Shown here piece after piece: positions 1 to 7,114 of a stretch of DNA of 38,005 nucleotides. The notes beneath the pieces were generated by a model. The model was given only the letters and a program-made list of their open reading frames with translations. It ran no database searches and was not told the DNA's origin. The position numbers were made by a program, and so were the translations under genes. The DNA lies in assembly GCA_937921255.1 (NCBI GenBank), contig CAKZSO010000010.1:1-38005 (forward strand), read 5' to 3'. Positions within the stretch are counted from its first letter, which is position 1, and each line of letters begins with the position of its first letter. The DNA is from Candidatus Bipolaricaulota bacterium (GTDB lineage: Bacteria > Bipolaricaulota > Bipolaricaulia > Bipolaricaulales > Bipolaricaulaceae).

Positions 1-246
1 GTCCAGATCGGGCTCATCGCCGCCCTCCTCTGGGGAAGGCCGCTGTTCGGCCTCGTGGCGGGGATCGCCCTTGCTGGGACCACGATCGGGGCTTGCCTCA
101 CTGGAGGGATACTGCCGTTCCTGTTCCGCCGCGTCGGCCTCGACCCGGCGATGATGTCCGGGCCCGTGGCGACCACGATCGGGGACCTGATCGGGATCGG
201 GCTGTTCCTGGGCCTGGCCACAGCGTTTCTCTCCTATCTCGCATGA
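1..246 (+). CDS. mgtE: MgtE-family magnesium transporter, C-terminal end (partial)
   Basis: The reading frame is already open at base 1 and ends with TGA at 244-246, so only the last 81 residues are present. They form hydrophobic helices with a short motif reading GLDPAMMSGPVATTIGD. This matches the well-conserved last membrane segments of MgtE/SLC41 divalent-cation channels, where the DPA..SGP..TT..D block lines the Mg2+ pore. The cytoplasmic N and CBS domains that gate MgtE would lie upstream, outside the window. The stop overlaps the start of the next gene (ATGA at 243-246), which implies co-translation. The family call rests on this motif and hydrophobicity only. Confidence 0.75.
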   Translation, partial: VQIGLIAALLWGRPLFGLVAGIALAGTTIGACLTGGILPFLFRRVGLDPAMMSGPVATTIGDLIGIGLFLGLATAFLSYLA

Positions 247-764
247 GGGACATCGCCTTCTTCACGGGAAGCCTCCTCGTGATCGGACTATCGCTCGCCG
301 TGGTCCCCTACCCGATGACGTGGCGGTTGGGGGCGGGAGCGCTCCTCCTCCTGGTCTGGGGGTACGGCTTGGGCCGAGCGGCCCGCGGCGCGCTTCGCCC
401 CGGGTCGCCGGTTCGGCTCCTTCCCGGTCATGCCCTGCTGCTCCTCGCCCTTGGCCTCGTCGGCGCCCAGACCGGTTTCTGGGCGTGGACGCTCGTTCCG
501 GCGTTGACCGTGGACCTTGATCTCGCCCGCCGGCGGTCGCACGCCGTTGCCGTGTACGCTATACTTTGGTTCGATCTTTTCGCCCTGCTGCACCACGTGG
601 TGGCACGGGGCCGGGACCTGACGGGGCCCGCGTTGGCCCTGTGGAGTGTGGCGGTCGCGCTCGTCGCGGTGGTATACGTGGCGAGTGGAGCGCGTCGAAT
701 TTGGAGAACGGAGAACAAAGGAGTGGTTCTAAGATGGACGATCCCCAAACGACCCAATCCCTGA
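243..764 (+). CDS. Small multi-pass membrane protein, unknown function
   Basis: This 173-residue protein has about five hydrophobic stretches (roughly residues 4-22, 32-47, 60-90, 103-125 and 132-150) separated by short arginine-rich loops, so it is very probably an inner-membrane protein. I recognise no family and see no catalytic motif. The ATG at 243 overlaps the mgtE stop by four bases (ATGA). The 3' end overlaps yajC by 31 bases and contains the yajC ribosome-binding site. It therefore sits in a transport/secretion operon mgtE - this gene - yajC - secD. A role as a transporter accessory is only a guess from position. Confidence 0.7.
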   Translation: MRDIAFFTGSLLVIGLSLAVVPYPMTWRLGAGALLLLVWGYGLGRAARGALRPGSPVRLLPGHALLLLALGLVGAQTGFWAWTLVPALTVDLDLARRRSHAVAVYAILWFDLFALLHHVVARGRDLTGPALALWSVAVALVAVVYVASGARRIWRTENKGVVLRWTIPKRPNP

Positions 765-1012
765 TCACCCTCGTGGTGATGCTCGTGGCGTTCGCCGCAA
801 TCTTCTACTTCCTTCTCATCCGGCCCCAGCGCCGCCGTCAGAAGGAGCACCGCGATCTCCTCGGCTCACTCAAGCGCGGTGATCGGGTGGTCACGATCGG
901 CGGGATCTTCGGCACGATCGAGGACATGAGCGAGGACTCGATCACCCTCACCGTGGAGGAAGGGAAGCTGCGCGTGTCCAAGGCGAGCATCATGGACAAG
1001 GTGCGGAAGTAG
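734..1012 (+). CDS. yajC: Preprotein translocase subunit YajC
   Basis: This 92-residue protein has one N-terminal membrane helix (about residues 10-28), the YajC signature FLLIRPQRRRQKEH just after it, and a small cytoplasmic beta domain containing LKRGDRVVTIGGIFGTI. In known bacteria YajC associates with SecD-SecF and the SecYEG channel. The order yajC-secD is the classic one and the gap to secD is 8 bases. The ATG at 734 is preceded by AAAGGAGTGG, a good ribosome-binding site that lies inside the upstream membrane-protein gene. Family, length and context all agree. Confidence 0.95.
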   Translation: MDDPQTTQSLITLVVMLVAFAAIFYFLLIRPQRRRQKEHRDLLGSLKRGDRVVTIGGIFGTIEDMSEDSITLTVEEGKLRVSKASIMDKVRK

Positions 1013-1020
1013 GGGGGGCG

Positions 1021-2415
1021 ATGAGACGCTCAGACTGGATTCGGTTCGGAGTTGTGATGGCAGCCCTGCTGGCCTCGGTCGGCCTCCTGTACCCGTTCCT
1101 CCCGTTCCAGGAGGTCATCAAGCTCGGCCTGGATCTCCAGGGGGGCGTGCGACTCGTCCTCGAGGCCCAGGTGCTGGACCCCGAGACGGGAAAAATGATC
1201 CCCCTTCGGGATTCCCCGATGGACGCCGCCCGGCAGCAGGACGCGGTGAACCAACTCGTGACCGTGTTCTCGGAGCGCGTGGACCAGTACGGGATGGTCA
1301 ACGCCGAGATCCGGCCGATCGGGCGGGACCGGGTTGAGGTGAAGATCCCCAAGTTCCAGAACCCCGAAGAGGCGCAGAAGCTCCTCGGGAGTACCGCCCT
1401 CCTCGAGTTCCGCAAGGTGATCGACGCCGCCCCGACCTGGTCGGACCTCGAGGCACGGCGAACCCTGATCCAGGAGATCCTCCCCAACCCCGACAAGACG
1501 GAGTGGTACCTCGTCGAGGCCGAGCCCCTCCTCACCGGTGATGTGCTTGACAACGCCGTGGTCCGCACCTCAACCGATCCCCGGCAGCCAGGGTTCCTCA
1601 TCGCCCTCACCTTCAACCGGAGCGGTGCGGAGTTGTTCGTGAGCGCCTTGGCGCGGCTTCAGGTGAACGACCGGCTGGCGGTGATCCTCGACAACACCGT
1701 CTACTCCGCCCCCCAAGTGTCGGCTTCAATCAAGCAGGCGGCCCAACAGGGCTGGCGGGCCGTGCAGGACTCGACGACGATCACCGGCCGGTTCACGTTC
1801 GACGAGGCGAAGCTCCTCGCCGCCGTCCTGCGGTCGGGTGCCCTGCCCACCCAGGTCGACGTCATCGAGCAGCAGACGATTGGGCCGACCCTCGGCGCGG
1901 AGTACGTCCGGCGCGGGATGACCGCCCTCGTCGTCAGCTTCGCCCTCGTCATGGTCTACATGCTCATCTACTACCGCTGGCTGGGGCTGGCCGCGGACGC
2001 GACCCTGATCCTGACGATGCTCCTCGTGTTCGGGGCGCTGCGGGCATTCGGGGCCACCCTGACCCTTCCCGGGATCGCGGGGATCGTCCTCACGATCGGG
2101 ATGGCCGTCGACGCGAACGTGGTCATCTTCGAGCGGATCAAGGAGGAGCGGCGGACGGGGAAGGCGCCCACGGCGTGTATCACCGCCGGGTTCGCGAAGT
2201 CGCTGTCGGCGGTGCTCGACGCGAACATCACCACGCTGATCGTGGCGCTCATCCTGTTCTTGCTCGGCTCGGGCCCGGTGGAGGGGTTCGGGATCACGCT
2301 CGGGCTGGGGATCATGGCCTCCGTGTTCTCGGCCCTGGTCCTGTCGCGGCTCCTCCTCGAGGCGACGAAGTTGGGGGAGTCGATCCCGGTGCGGCCAACG
2401 CCAGACCGTACGTGA
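1021..2415 (+). CDS. secD: Protein translocase subunit SecD
   Basis: SecD, with SecF, uses the proton or sodium gradient to pull exported proteins out of SecYEG. The 464-residue protein shows an N-terminal membrane helix, the D1 motif LGLDLQGGVRLVLEAQV, a periplasmic P1 domain, then a C-terminal five-helix RND-like block with LTIGMAVDANVVIFERIKEE (motif D5, bearing the Asp used for ion coupling) and a final helix. The start ATG at 1021 follows GGGGGG nine bases after yajC. Length is within the normal range for separate SecD. No secF follows: the next gene is holA on the other strand, and secD's last 104 bases overlap the end of holA. Confidence 0.95.
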   Translation: MRRSDWIRFGVVMAALLASVGLLYPFLPFQEVIKLGLDLQGGVRLVLEAQVLDPETGKMIPLRDSPMDAARQQDAVNQLVTVFSERVDQYGMVNAEIRPIGRDRVEVKIPKFQNPEEAQKLLGSTALLEFRKVIDAAPTWSDLEARRTLIQEILPNPDKTEWYLVEAEPLLTGDVLDNAVVRTSTDPRQPGFLIALTFNRSGAELFVSALARLQVNDRLAVILDNTVYSAPQVSASIKQAAQQGWRAVQDSTTITGRFTFDEAKLLAAVLRSGALPTQVDVIEQQTIGPTLGAEYVRRGMTALVVSFALVMVYMLIYYRWLGLAADATLILTMLLVFGALRAFGATLTLPGIAGIVLTIGMAVDANVVIFERIKEERRTGKAPTACITAGFAKSLSAVLDANITTLIVALILFLLGSGPVEGFGITLGLGIMASVFSALVLSRLLLEATKLGESIPVRPTPDRT

Positions 2416-3280
2416 AGCGGTGGAGGGCGGCCTCTGCGGAGAGCTGGCCCGTTTTGATCTGAAGGTCGAGGGATTGGAGCGAGGCGAGGCTACGGATGAG
2501 CCTTGCCTCGCCCCATTCGTGGGCCTGCGCCAGCCGCTTGCGGACGAGCCACGGCGGCCCCGCGGGAACGCGCCCCGCGCCCTGGGCGGCGAGGGCCGCA
2601 ATCAACGACCTCACGTGCCCCACGAGGCTGAAGAACAGGGCGGAGGGGTTCCCCCCCGCCTCGAGGAGCGCCCGCAGCTCCGCAAGCGCCTGCGGCAGCC
2701 TCCTCGCCCCCACCGCATCGAGGTAGGCGTACGGCGTCCCGCCCGATGCGTAGAGAAGCCTCTCGAGCTGCGCGCGCGGAAGGCCGGCGCCCGTCCACAC
2801 GGAGAGCTTCTCCACCTCCTGCGCCAGGCGCAACGTGTCCCCTCCCGCCGCCGCGACGAGGTCCTCCGCGAGCGACGCAGCTTCGGGGAGGCCCGCCTCC
2901 GCGAGGAGCTCCGCCGCGAGCGCGCGCAGTGCTCGGCCCGTGGGCGTGGGAAGCTCCATCGCCTCGTCGGCCAGGCGCACCACCGGCCCCTTCAATGTCT
3001 CGCCCAAGAGGAACAGGGCAAGGTCCGACGGCAATCCGCCTGCCAACCTCCGCGCCAACCGCTCGTCCTCGGCCAGCGCGTCGGCCCGCCGGACGACGAT
3101 CGCTCGCGGTTCACCAAACAGGTCCGCGCTCCCCAGTTCTCCGAGCAGACGATCCAAGCACGGCTCATCCCCAAACAGGATGACCCGCCGGGCGGGGCCG
3201 ATCCGACGAAGGGCACGCTCCACCGCCCGCTCGACGAGAAACGGGTCCCCCCAGTAAGCCCCGAGCCGAACCGTCCCCAC
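2312..3280 (-). CDS. holA: DNA polymerase III delta subunit (clamp loader)
   Basis: This 322-residue protein matches HolA. It has an N-terminal degenerate AAA+ domain with FGDEPCLDRLLGEL near residue 37, then ALFLLGETLKGP, the helical second domain EVEKLSVWTGAG, and the collar-domain pattern FFSLVGHVRSLIA followed by LDLQIKTGQ. Delta opens the sliding clamp inside the clamp-loader complex. The start is GTG at 3280, which has no Shine-Dalgarno sequence but a TAAGGT hexamer six bases upstream, so the mRNA may be leaderless. The last ~30 residues are proline/glycine rich and lie antisense to the end of secD. The true tail could be dispensable. Confidence 0.85.
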   Translation of the reverse strand: MGTVRLGAYWGDPFLVERAVERALRRIGPARRVILFGDEPCLDRLLGELGSADLFGEPRAIVVRRADALAEDERLARRLAGGLPSDLALFLLGETLKGPVVRLADEAMELPTPTGRALRALAAELLAEAGLPEAASLAEDLVAAAGGDTLRLAQEVEKLSVWTGAGLPRAQLERLLYASGGTPYAYLDAVGARRLPQALAELRALLEAGGNPSALFFSLVGHVRSLIAALAAQGAGRVPAGPPWLVRKRLAQAHEWGEARLIRSLASLQSLDLQIKTGQLSAEAALHRFTYGLALAAPGSTPPTSSPRGGAATGPGPRTRRP

Positions 3281-3286
3281 GGCCAG

Positions 3287-3292
3287 ACCTTA
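3287..3292 (-). promoter_or_regulatory. Putative -10 element of holA (leaderless arrangement)
   Basis: On the minus strand TAAGGT lies exactly six bases before the GTG start of holA, and no purine-rich ribosome-binding site is present. A TAnnnT hexamer at this distance is the known hallmark of leaderless mRNAs in several bacterial phyla. It is the weakest hexamer of the three similar cases in this window. Confidence 0.35.
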
Positions 3293-3318
3293 CCTCGCGA
3301 GCCGAGGACGCACCAGTG

Positions 3319-3347
3319 TTGAGGTCGCAGGCCAAGGCGGCTACCAT
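3319..3347 (+). promoter_or_regulatory. Sigma70-like promoter for tRNA-Leu (and plsX)
   Basis: TTGAGG (3319-3324) and TACCAT (3342-3347) are separated by exactly 17 bases. The tRNA 5' end is nine bases after the -10, leaving almost no leader, as is common for tRNA promoters. The plsX start lies only nine bases past the tRNA, so it is probably on the same transcript. Confidence 0.5.
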
Positions 3348-3355
3348 CCCGGCGC

Positions 3356-3439
3356 GCCGAGGTGGCGGAATTGGCAGACGCGCTGTCTTGAGGGGGCAGT
3401 GGGCTTCGGCCTGTGTGGGTTCAAATCCCACCCTCGGCA
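3356..3439 (+). tRNA. tRNA-Leu (anticodon GAG)
   Basis: A full class-II cloverleaf can be folded. The acceptor stem is GCCGAGG (3356-3362) with CCTCGGC (3432-3438), the discriminator is A3439, and there is a D-arm. The anticodon stem CTGTC/GGCAG encloses the loop TTGAGGG, giving anticodon GAG. There is a long variable arm and a T-arm containing GTTCAAATC. The long variable arm, A73 and GAG anticodon indicate leucine (CUC/CUU codons). The 3' CCA is not encoded (ACCC follows). The gene sits 9 bases upstream of plsX. Confidence 0.93.
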
Positions 3440-3448
3440 CCCGACCTA

Positions 3449-4459
3449 GTGAAGCCGCGCATTGTCGTGGATGTGATGGGGGCAGATCGACCACCCGCCG
3501 AGCTTGCAGCGGGGGCCCTCCGCGCCGCGGCCGATCTCCCGATCCGGCTCATCCTCGCCGGTCCACGGTCGGATCTCCCCGCCCACCTCCCCAACGAGGT
3601 GGAGGTCCTGGACTGTCCGCGATCCGCGGGCGAGGAGGGGACCTCGTCGATCGGCCGCGGGCTGGATGCCATCGCCCGTGGCCAGGCCGACGCCCTCCTC
3701 TCGCCCGGCAGCACGGGAACGGTGGTGCGGGCAGCGATCCTCCGCCTGGGACGACTTCCGGGCGTGCTCCGGCCCGGCCTGTGCGCGTCAGTGCCCACGC
3801 AGCGGGGGGAGGTGCTCCTCATCGACACCGGCGCCATCGCCGACCCCAAGCCCGCCCACCTCGCCCAGTTCGCAGACCTGGGCATCGCCTACGCCCGGGA
3901 GGTCCTCGGGATCCCCTCGCCGGCGGTCGGGCTCCTCAACATCGGAACGGAGCGCGGGAAGGGAGACCGGCTCACCCGGGAAGCGTACGCCCTCCTCTCC
4001 CGGCGGAACGACTTTGCCGGTAGCGTCGAACCCCATGCGATCATGACCGCGCGCCCGGTGGACGTCGTGGTCGCGGGCGGGTTCTCGGGAAACCTGGTTC
4101 TCAAGGCAGTGGAGGGGGGGGCAGAGGCCGTCCTGGAGGCGCTGAAAGGCGCGCTTGGAGGGTCGCTGCGCTCCCGCGTTGGGGGGTGGTTCGCTCGCCC
4201 CGCGCTGCGGTCTGTGGCACGCCAACTCCGCTACGAGGACCACAACGCGGCCCCGCTCCTCGGGGTTCACGGGCTGGTGGCCGTCGCCCACGGTCGCTCG
4301 GACGCCCGGGCAATCGCGGGCGGGCTTCGGCGCACGTACTCCGCCTGTCAGGCGCGAATCGTGGAGAAGATCGCCGCCCAGTTCGGTCCCGCGCCCGCCG
4401 AAGCTGGACTTGCCAACCCCCGTACCCCCAGGGTACCCTCCGCTGCCCCGCCCGAGTAG
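3449..4459 (+). CDS. plsX: Phosphate acyltransferase PlsX
   Basis: PlsX turns acyl-ACP plus phosphate into acyl-phosphate, the donor for PlsY (also in this window) in phospholipid synthesis. The 336-residue protein begins VKPRIVVDVMGADRPP, the N-terminal signature of the family, and contains LLSPGSTGTVVRAA, GLLNIGTERGKGD and VVVAGGFSGNLVLKAVEGGAEA in the expected order. The start is taken as GTG at 3449. The frame extends upstream but only through the tRNA-Leu gene. No clear ribosome-binding site is seen. The frame runs intact through a G8 tract at 4114-4121, a useful control for the broken helicase gene at the other end of the window. acpP follows after 118 bases. Confidence 0.92.
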   Translation: MKPRIVVDVMGADRPPAELAAGALRAAADLPIRLILAGPRSDLPAHLPNEVEVLDCPRSAGEEGTSSIGRGLDAIARGQADALLSPGSTGTVVRAAILRLGRLPGVLRPGLCASVPTQRGEVLLIDTGAIADPKPAHLAQFADLGIAYAREVLGIPSPAVGLLNIGTERGKGDRLTREAYALLSRRNDFAGSVEPHAIMTARPVDVVVAGGFSGNLVLKAVEGGAEAVLEALKGALGGSLRSRVGGWFARPALRSVARQLRYEDHNAAPLLGVHGLVAVAHGRSDARAIAGGLRRTYSACQARIVEKIAAQFGPAPAEAGLANPRTPRVPSAAPPE

Positions 4460-4471
4460 GCGCGGCTCTTC

Positions 4472-4500
4472 TTGGCGCGCGGGGGATTGCACCCTGTAGT
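4472..4500 (+). promoter_or_regulatory. Possible promoter for acpP
   Basis: In the plsX-acpP gap TTGGCG (4472-4477) and TGTAGT (4495-4500) are 17 bases apart. The -10 is poor (4 of 6 to consensus). A separate acpP promoter is common because ACP is needed in large amounts. Confidence 0.35.
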
Positions 4501-4577
4501 GCCCCCCATGACCGGCGCACGTGAGTCGGGGACGGGATCCTCGACGCGGGTGGGACCACAGAGGAGGTGTGGGACCT

Positions 4578-4841
4578 ATGAGCGAGATTGCCGATCGAGT
4601 GAGGGAAATCATCGCTGAGCAGCTGATGGTGGACCTCGACGAGATCACCGACGAGGCGTCGTTTGTGAACGATCTCGGTGCGGACTCCCTGGATACGGTT
4701 GAACTGATCATGGAGTTCGAGGACGAGTTCGGGATCGAGATCCCGGACGAGCAGGCTGAGGACATCGCCACCGTGGGCGAGGCGATCGCCTACATCGAGA
4801 GCCGCGTCCACGAGAAGGAAGAGGCCGGTGGCGAGGCGTAG
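4578..4841 (+). CDS. acpP: Acyl carrier protein
   Basis: This 87-residue acidic protein carries the growing acyl chain in fatty-acid synthesis on a 4'-phosphopantetheine arm. The attachment motif is [19 protein letters not shown], with the modified serine at residue 37. Helix II and III residues typical of AcpP follow ([18 protein letters not shown]). The C-terminal tail is short and glutamate-rich. The ATG at 4578 is chosen over an upstream in-frame ATG because GAGGAGGTG at 4561-4569 is a strong ribosome-binding site and [12 protein letters not shown] is the usual start. It lies between plsX and asnS and supplies the acyl-ACP that PlsX uses. Confidence 0.96.
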   Translation: MSEIADRVREIIAEQLMVDLDEITDEASFVNDLGADSLDTVELIMEFEDEFGIEIPDEQAEDIATVGEAIAYIESRVHEKEEAGGEA

Positions 4842-4865
4842 CGATCGCCATCCCGGAGGAACCCG

Positions 4866-6161
4866 ATGACGCCCGTGGAGGTTACAGAGCTCGGCTCTCA
4901 CGTCGGAAGCGAGGTCCTCATCCAGGGCTGGCTCTACAACAAGCGGTCCTCGGGCAAAGTGAGGTTCGTCCTCGTGCGGGACGGGACGGGCCTCGTTCAG
5001 GGGGTGGTGACCCCGGACGCCGACCCCACCGCGTTCGAGCTCGCGGACTCCCTGCCGCAGGAGTCGACGCTCCGGCTGACGGGAACCGTGCGCACCGAGC
5101 CACGGGCCCCGGGAGGATACGAGATCTCCGTCACCCGCATCGAGCCCCTTCACGTCCCGAAGGCGCCGTTCCCGATTGGCCTCAAAGAACACGGGACGGG
5201 GTTCCTGATGGACCACCGCCACCTGTGGATTCGGATGCGTCGGCAAACCCCGGTTTTACGCATCCGCGACGGCGTCCTGTGGGCGATCCGCTCGTTCTTC
5301 CGGGAGCGGGGGTTCGTCGCCACCGAGTCGCCGGTCCTCGTCGGAACGTCCGTCGAGGGGACAACGACCCTGTTCCCCCTGGATTACTTCGGGACACCGG
5401 CCTACCTCTCCCAGTCGGGCCAACTCTACCTCGAGGCCACGTGCGCCGCGCTCGGCAAGGTGTACTGGATCGGCCCGGTCTTCCGGGCCGAGAAATCGAA
5501 GACCCGCCGGCACCTGATCGAGTTCTGGATGGCCGAGGGGGAGCAGGCGTTCCTCGACCACGTGGGCAACCTCGCTCTCCAGGAGGACCTCGTGCGGTAC
5601 GTAGTCGAGGCGGTGGCTGCCGAGCACAGCCGCGATCTCGCGGAGCTGGAGCGCGACCCCGCGGTCCTCCTCCGCGAAGTGGGGGGACCGTTCCCTCGAA
5701 TCACCTACCACGAGGCGGTGGCCCTGGTCCAGAAGGCCGGCGTGAGCATGGCGGTGGGGGACGACTTCGGTGCTCCAGCCGAGGACGCCCTGTCCCAGCA
5801 CTTTGGCCGTCCGGTGTTCGTGGAGCGGTTCCCCGCGGTGATCAAACCGTTCTACATGAAACGCGATCCCGAGCGCCCCGACCTCGCCCTGTGCGCCGAC
5901 CTCATCGCTCCGGAGGGATACGGGGAGATCATCGGCGGGTCCCAGCGCGTGGACACGGAGGAGGAGCTCCTCCGCCAGCTCCGCGAGGCGGGTCTGCCCA
6001 TCGAGCCCTACGACTGGTACCTCGATCTCCGGCGGTGGGGCGCGGTGCCCCACGCGGGGTTCGGCCTCGGTGTCGAGCGAACGGTCCAGTGGCTGGCCGG
6101 GATTGCCCACATCCGCGAGGCGATTCCGTTTCCACGAACCCTCGACCGCCTCTACCCTTGA
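4866..6161 (+). CDS. asnS: Asparaginyl-tRNA synthetase
   Basis: This 431-residue class-II synthetase charges tRNA-Asn. An N-terminal OB-fold anticodon-binding domain (QGWLYNKRSSGKVRFVLVRDG, about residues 20-40) is followed by the catalytic core. Motif 2 reads GPVFRAEKSKTRRHLIEFWM and motif 3 reads GFGLGVERTVQWL near the C-terminus. The KSKTRRHL.EFWM stretch and the ending IREAIPFPRTLDRLYP separate AsnRS from the related AspRS. The length is typical of the compact bacterial/archaeal form. The ATG at 4866 has CGGAGGAA upstream, 24 bases after acpP. Having asnS means the cell need not rely only on transamidation for Asn-tRNA. Confidence 0.93.
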   Translation: MTPVEVTELGSHVGSEVLIQGWLYNKRSSGKVRFVLVRDGTGLVQGVVTPDADPTAFELADSLPQESTLRLTGTVRTEPRAPGGYEISVTRIEPLHVPKAPFPIGLKEHGTGFLMDHRHLWIRMRRQTPVLRIRDGVLWAIRSFFRERGFVATESPVLVGTSVEGTTTLFPLDYFGTPAYLSQSGQLYLEATCAALGKVYWIGPVFRAEKSKTRRHLIEFWMAEGEQAFLDHVGNLALQEDLVRYVVEAVAAEHSRDLAELERDPAVLLREVGGPFPRITYHEAVALVQKAGVSMAVGDDFGAPAEDALSQHFGRPVFVERFPAVIKPFYMKRDPERPDLALCADLIAPEGYGEIIGGSQRVDTEEELLRQLREAGLPIEPYDWYLDLRRWGAVPHAGFGLGVERTVQWLAGIAHIREAIPFPRTLDRLYP

Positions 6162-6184
6162 GGGGAGAGGCCGCTCTAGGTACA

Positions 6185-6237
6185 CTCGTTACCCTGCCCC
6201 CAGCGGGGAGTATTCCGGCGAGGGGAGCCATAACGAG
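6185..6237. repeat. Inverted-repeat element downstream of asnS, similar to one at 24431
   Basis: CTCGTTA (6185-6191) and TAACGAG (6231-6237) are exact inverse complements flanking a GC-rich core (CCCTGCCCC, CAGC, GGGGAG). The core resembles the sequence at 24431-24466 in the purB-ileS gap: GTTA(T)CCCTGCCCC, a four-base loop, GGGG, then a CGGCG block. Two partial matches suggest a small dispersed hairpin repeat but do not prove it. Confidence 0.35.
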
Positions 6238-6270
6238 CTGCTCCGTGGCCTACGGTTTGCACAGTAACGC

Positions 6271-6299
6271 GTGGGCGGCTGCTCTAGACAGCCGCCCAC
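6271..6299. terminator. Perfect 11-bp hairpin between asnS and hup
   Basis: GTGGGCGGCTG (6271-6281), loop CTCTAGA, CAGCCGCCCAC (6289-6299) is a perfect stem. It lies between the convergent asnS and hup genes and could end transcription from either side, although no T-tract follows directly on either strand. Confidence 0.6.
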
Positions 6300-6306
6300 C
6301 CATCCC

Positions 6307-6331
6307 CTGACGCAGAGCGTCAGCCCTTTTT
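6307..6331 (+). terminator. Intrinsic terminator of the asnS transcript
   Basis: CTGACGC (6307-6313), loop AGA, GCGTCAG (6317-6323), then CCC and TTTTT (6327-6331) is a textbook rho-independent terminator for the plus strand. Its 3' arm and T-tract are also the last codons and stop of hup on the other strand. Confidence 0.7.
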
Positions 6332-6643
6332 CACCGTAAGCTGGCCGCGCTGATCGATCGCCTTCAGCCGCTTGGCCACGAGGGTCTTGAGGTTCTTGCC
6401 GGGTTTGAACGCCGGAACCACCTTCGCAGGCACCATGATCCGCCGTTGGGTCTGCGGGTTGATGCGCTGAGATTGCTTCCGGGTCCGCACCTCAAACTTC
6501 CCGAACCCCGTGAGCAGGACCTCCTCGTTCGCCGCAATGCTCTCGGTGATGATGTCAATCGTGGCATCGAGGGACTTACGAGCATCCTTTTTCGTAAGCC
6601 CAGTCCGCTGAGCAATCCGGTCTACCAGTTCTCCCTTGTTCAT
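6320..6643 (-). CDS. hup: HU/IHF-family DNA-binding protein
   Basis: This 107-residue protein compacts and bends DNA as a dimer. It shows the family order: MNKGELVDRIAQRTGLTKKD helices, LTGFGKFEVRTRKQSQRINP, the DNA-contacting beta-arm with the INPQT proline region, and VPAFKPGKNLK. A lysine-rich tail of about 17 residues extends beyond the usual ~90-residue core. The ATG at 6643 has GGAGGGGGT upstream. It is transcribed alone from a near-consensus promoter (TTGACA-17-TATACT), which fits an abundant protein. HU and IHF subunits cannot be separated with certainty by eye. HU is more likely for a single gene without partner. Confidence 0.94.
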   Translation of the reverse strand: MNKGELVDRIAQRTGLTKKDARKSLDATIDIITESIAANEEVLLTGFGKFEVRTRKQSQRINPQTQRRIMVPAKVVPAFKPGKNLKTLVAKRLKAIDQRGQLTVKKG

Positions 6644-6675
6644 TCTAACACCCCCTCCCTGGTCAAAGATGCGCT

Positions 6676-6704
6676 AGTATAGAGCGCTTTCTCCTCACTG
6701 TCAA
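6676..6704 (-). promoter_or_regulatory. Strong sigma70 promoter of hup
   Basis: On the minus strand TTGACA (6704-6699) is a perfect -35 and TATACT (6681-6676) a near-perfect -10, with exactly 17 bases between. It is the best promoter in the window and faces away from the rpsF promoter about 40 bases further on. Confidence 0.85.
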
Positions 6705-6745
6705 GTGCGAACGTACTTCCCAACCCTCTTTCCGCGGAGAAACGG

Positions 6746-6774
6746 TTGACGAACGAGGACAGGGTGGGTAGAGT
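6746..6774 (+). promoter_or_regulatory. Sigma70 promoter of the rpsF-ssb-rpsR operon
   Basis: TTGACG (6746-6751) and TAGAGT (6769-6774) are separated by 17 bases. The rpsF start is 40 bases downstream with its own ribosome-binding site, giving a leader of about 33 bases. Confidence 0.7.
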
Positions 6775-6813
6775 TTGCGTAGACAGTCCATCTCTTCTGA
6801 AGGAGGAATCCCG

Positions 6814-7113
6814 GTGGCCGGTGAGGCGCGCGACTACGAGATGGTGTACATCCTTCGCCCCGACCTGGACGAGGAGGGGCGGCGGGCGAAGATCGCCAAG
6901 GTTCAGCAGATCATCGAGTTGGAGGCGGGGGCCGTTCAGACGACAGACGAGTGGGGAACGCGTTTGCTCGCCTACGAAATCAACCACTTCCGCGAGGGGT
7001 ACTACGTGCTGGTCACGTTCACCCTTCCGCCCGACCGCGTGCGGAAGGTCGAGGAGCGGTTGGCGATGGACGACGCTCTGCTCCGCTATCAGACGGTGCG
7101 GCTAGGCAACTAG
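6814..7113 (+). CDS. rpsF: 30S ribosomal protein S6
   Basis: This 99-residue protein has the S6 pattern: YEMVYILRPDLDEEGRR at the N-terminus, TRLLAYEINHFREGYYVLVTF in the middle (usually RRLAY.I.....G.Y....F), and a C-terminal helix ending LRYQTVRLG. S6 binds S18 on the platform of the small subunit, and rpsR lies two genes downstream. The GTG at 6814 is chosen because AAGGAGGA lies 6-13 bases upstream. The longer frame from 6775 would begin inside the leader, next to the -10 box. It heads the standard rpsF-ssb-rpsR cluster with a one-base gap to ssb. Confidence 0.94.
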   Translation: MAGEARDYEMVYILRPDLDEEGRRAKIAKVQQIIELEAGAVQTTDEWGTRLLAYEINHFREGYYVLVTFTLPPDRVRKVEERLAMDDALLRYQTVRLGN

Positions 7114-7114
7114 G

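Noticed and set aside
6775-6813. Longer rpsF starting at 6775
   Set aside because: It would begin within the leader, right after the -10 box and before the ribosome-binding site. S6 normally begins close to the GTG at 6814.
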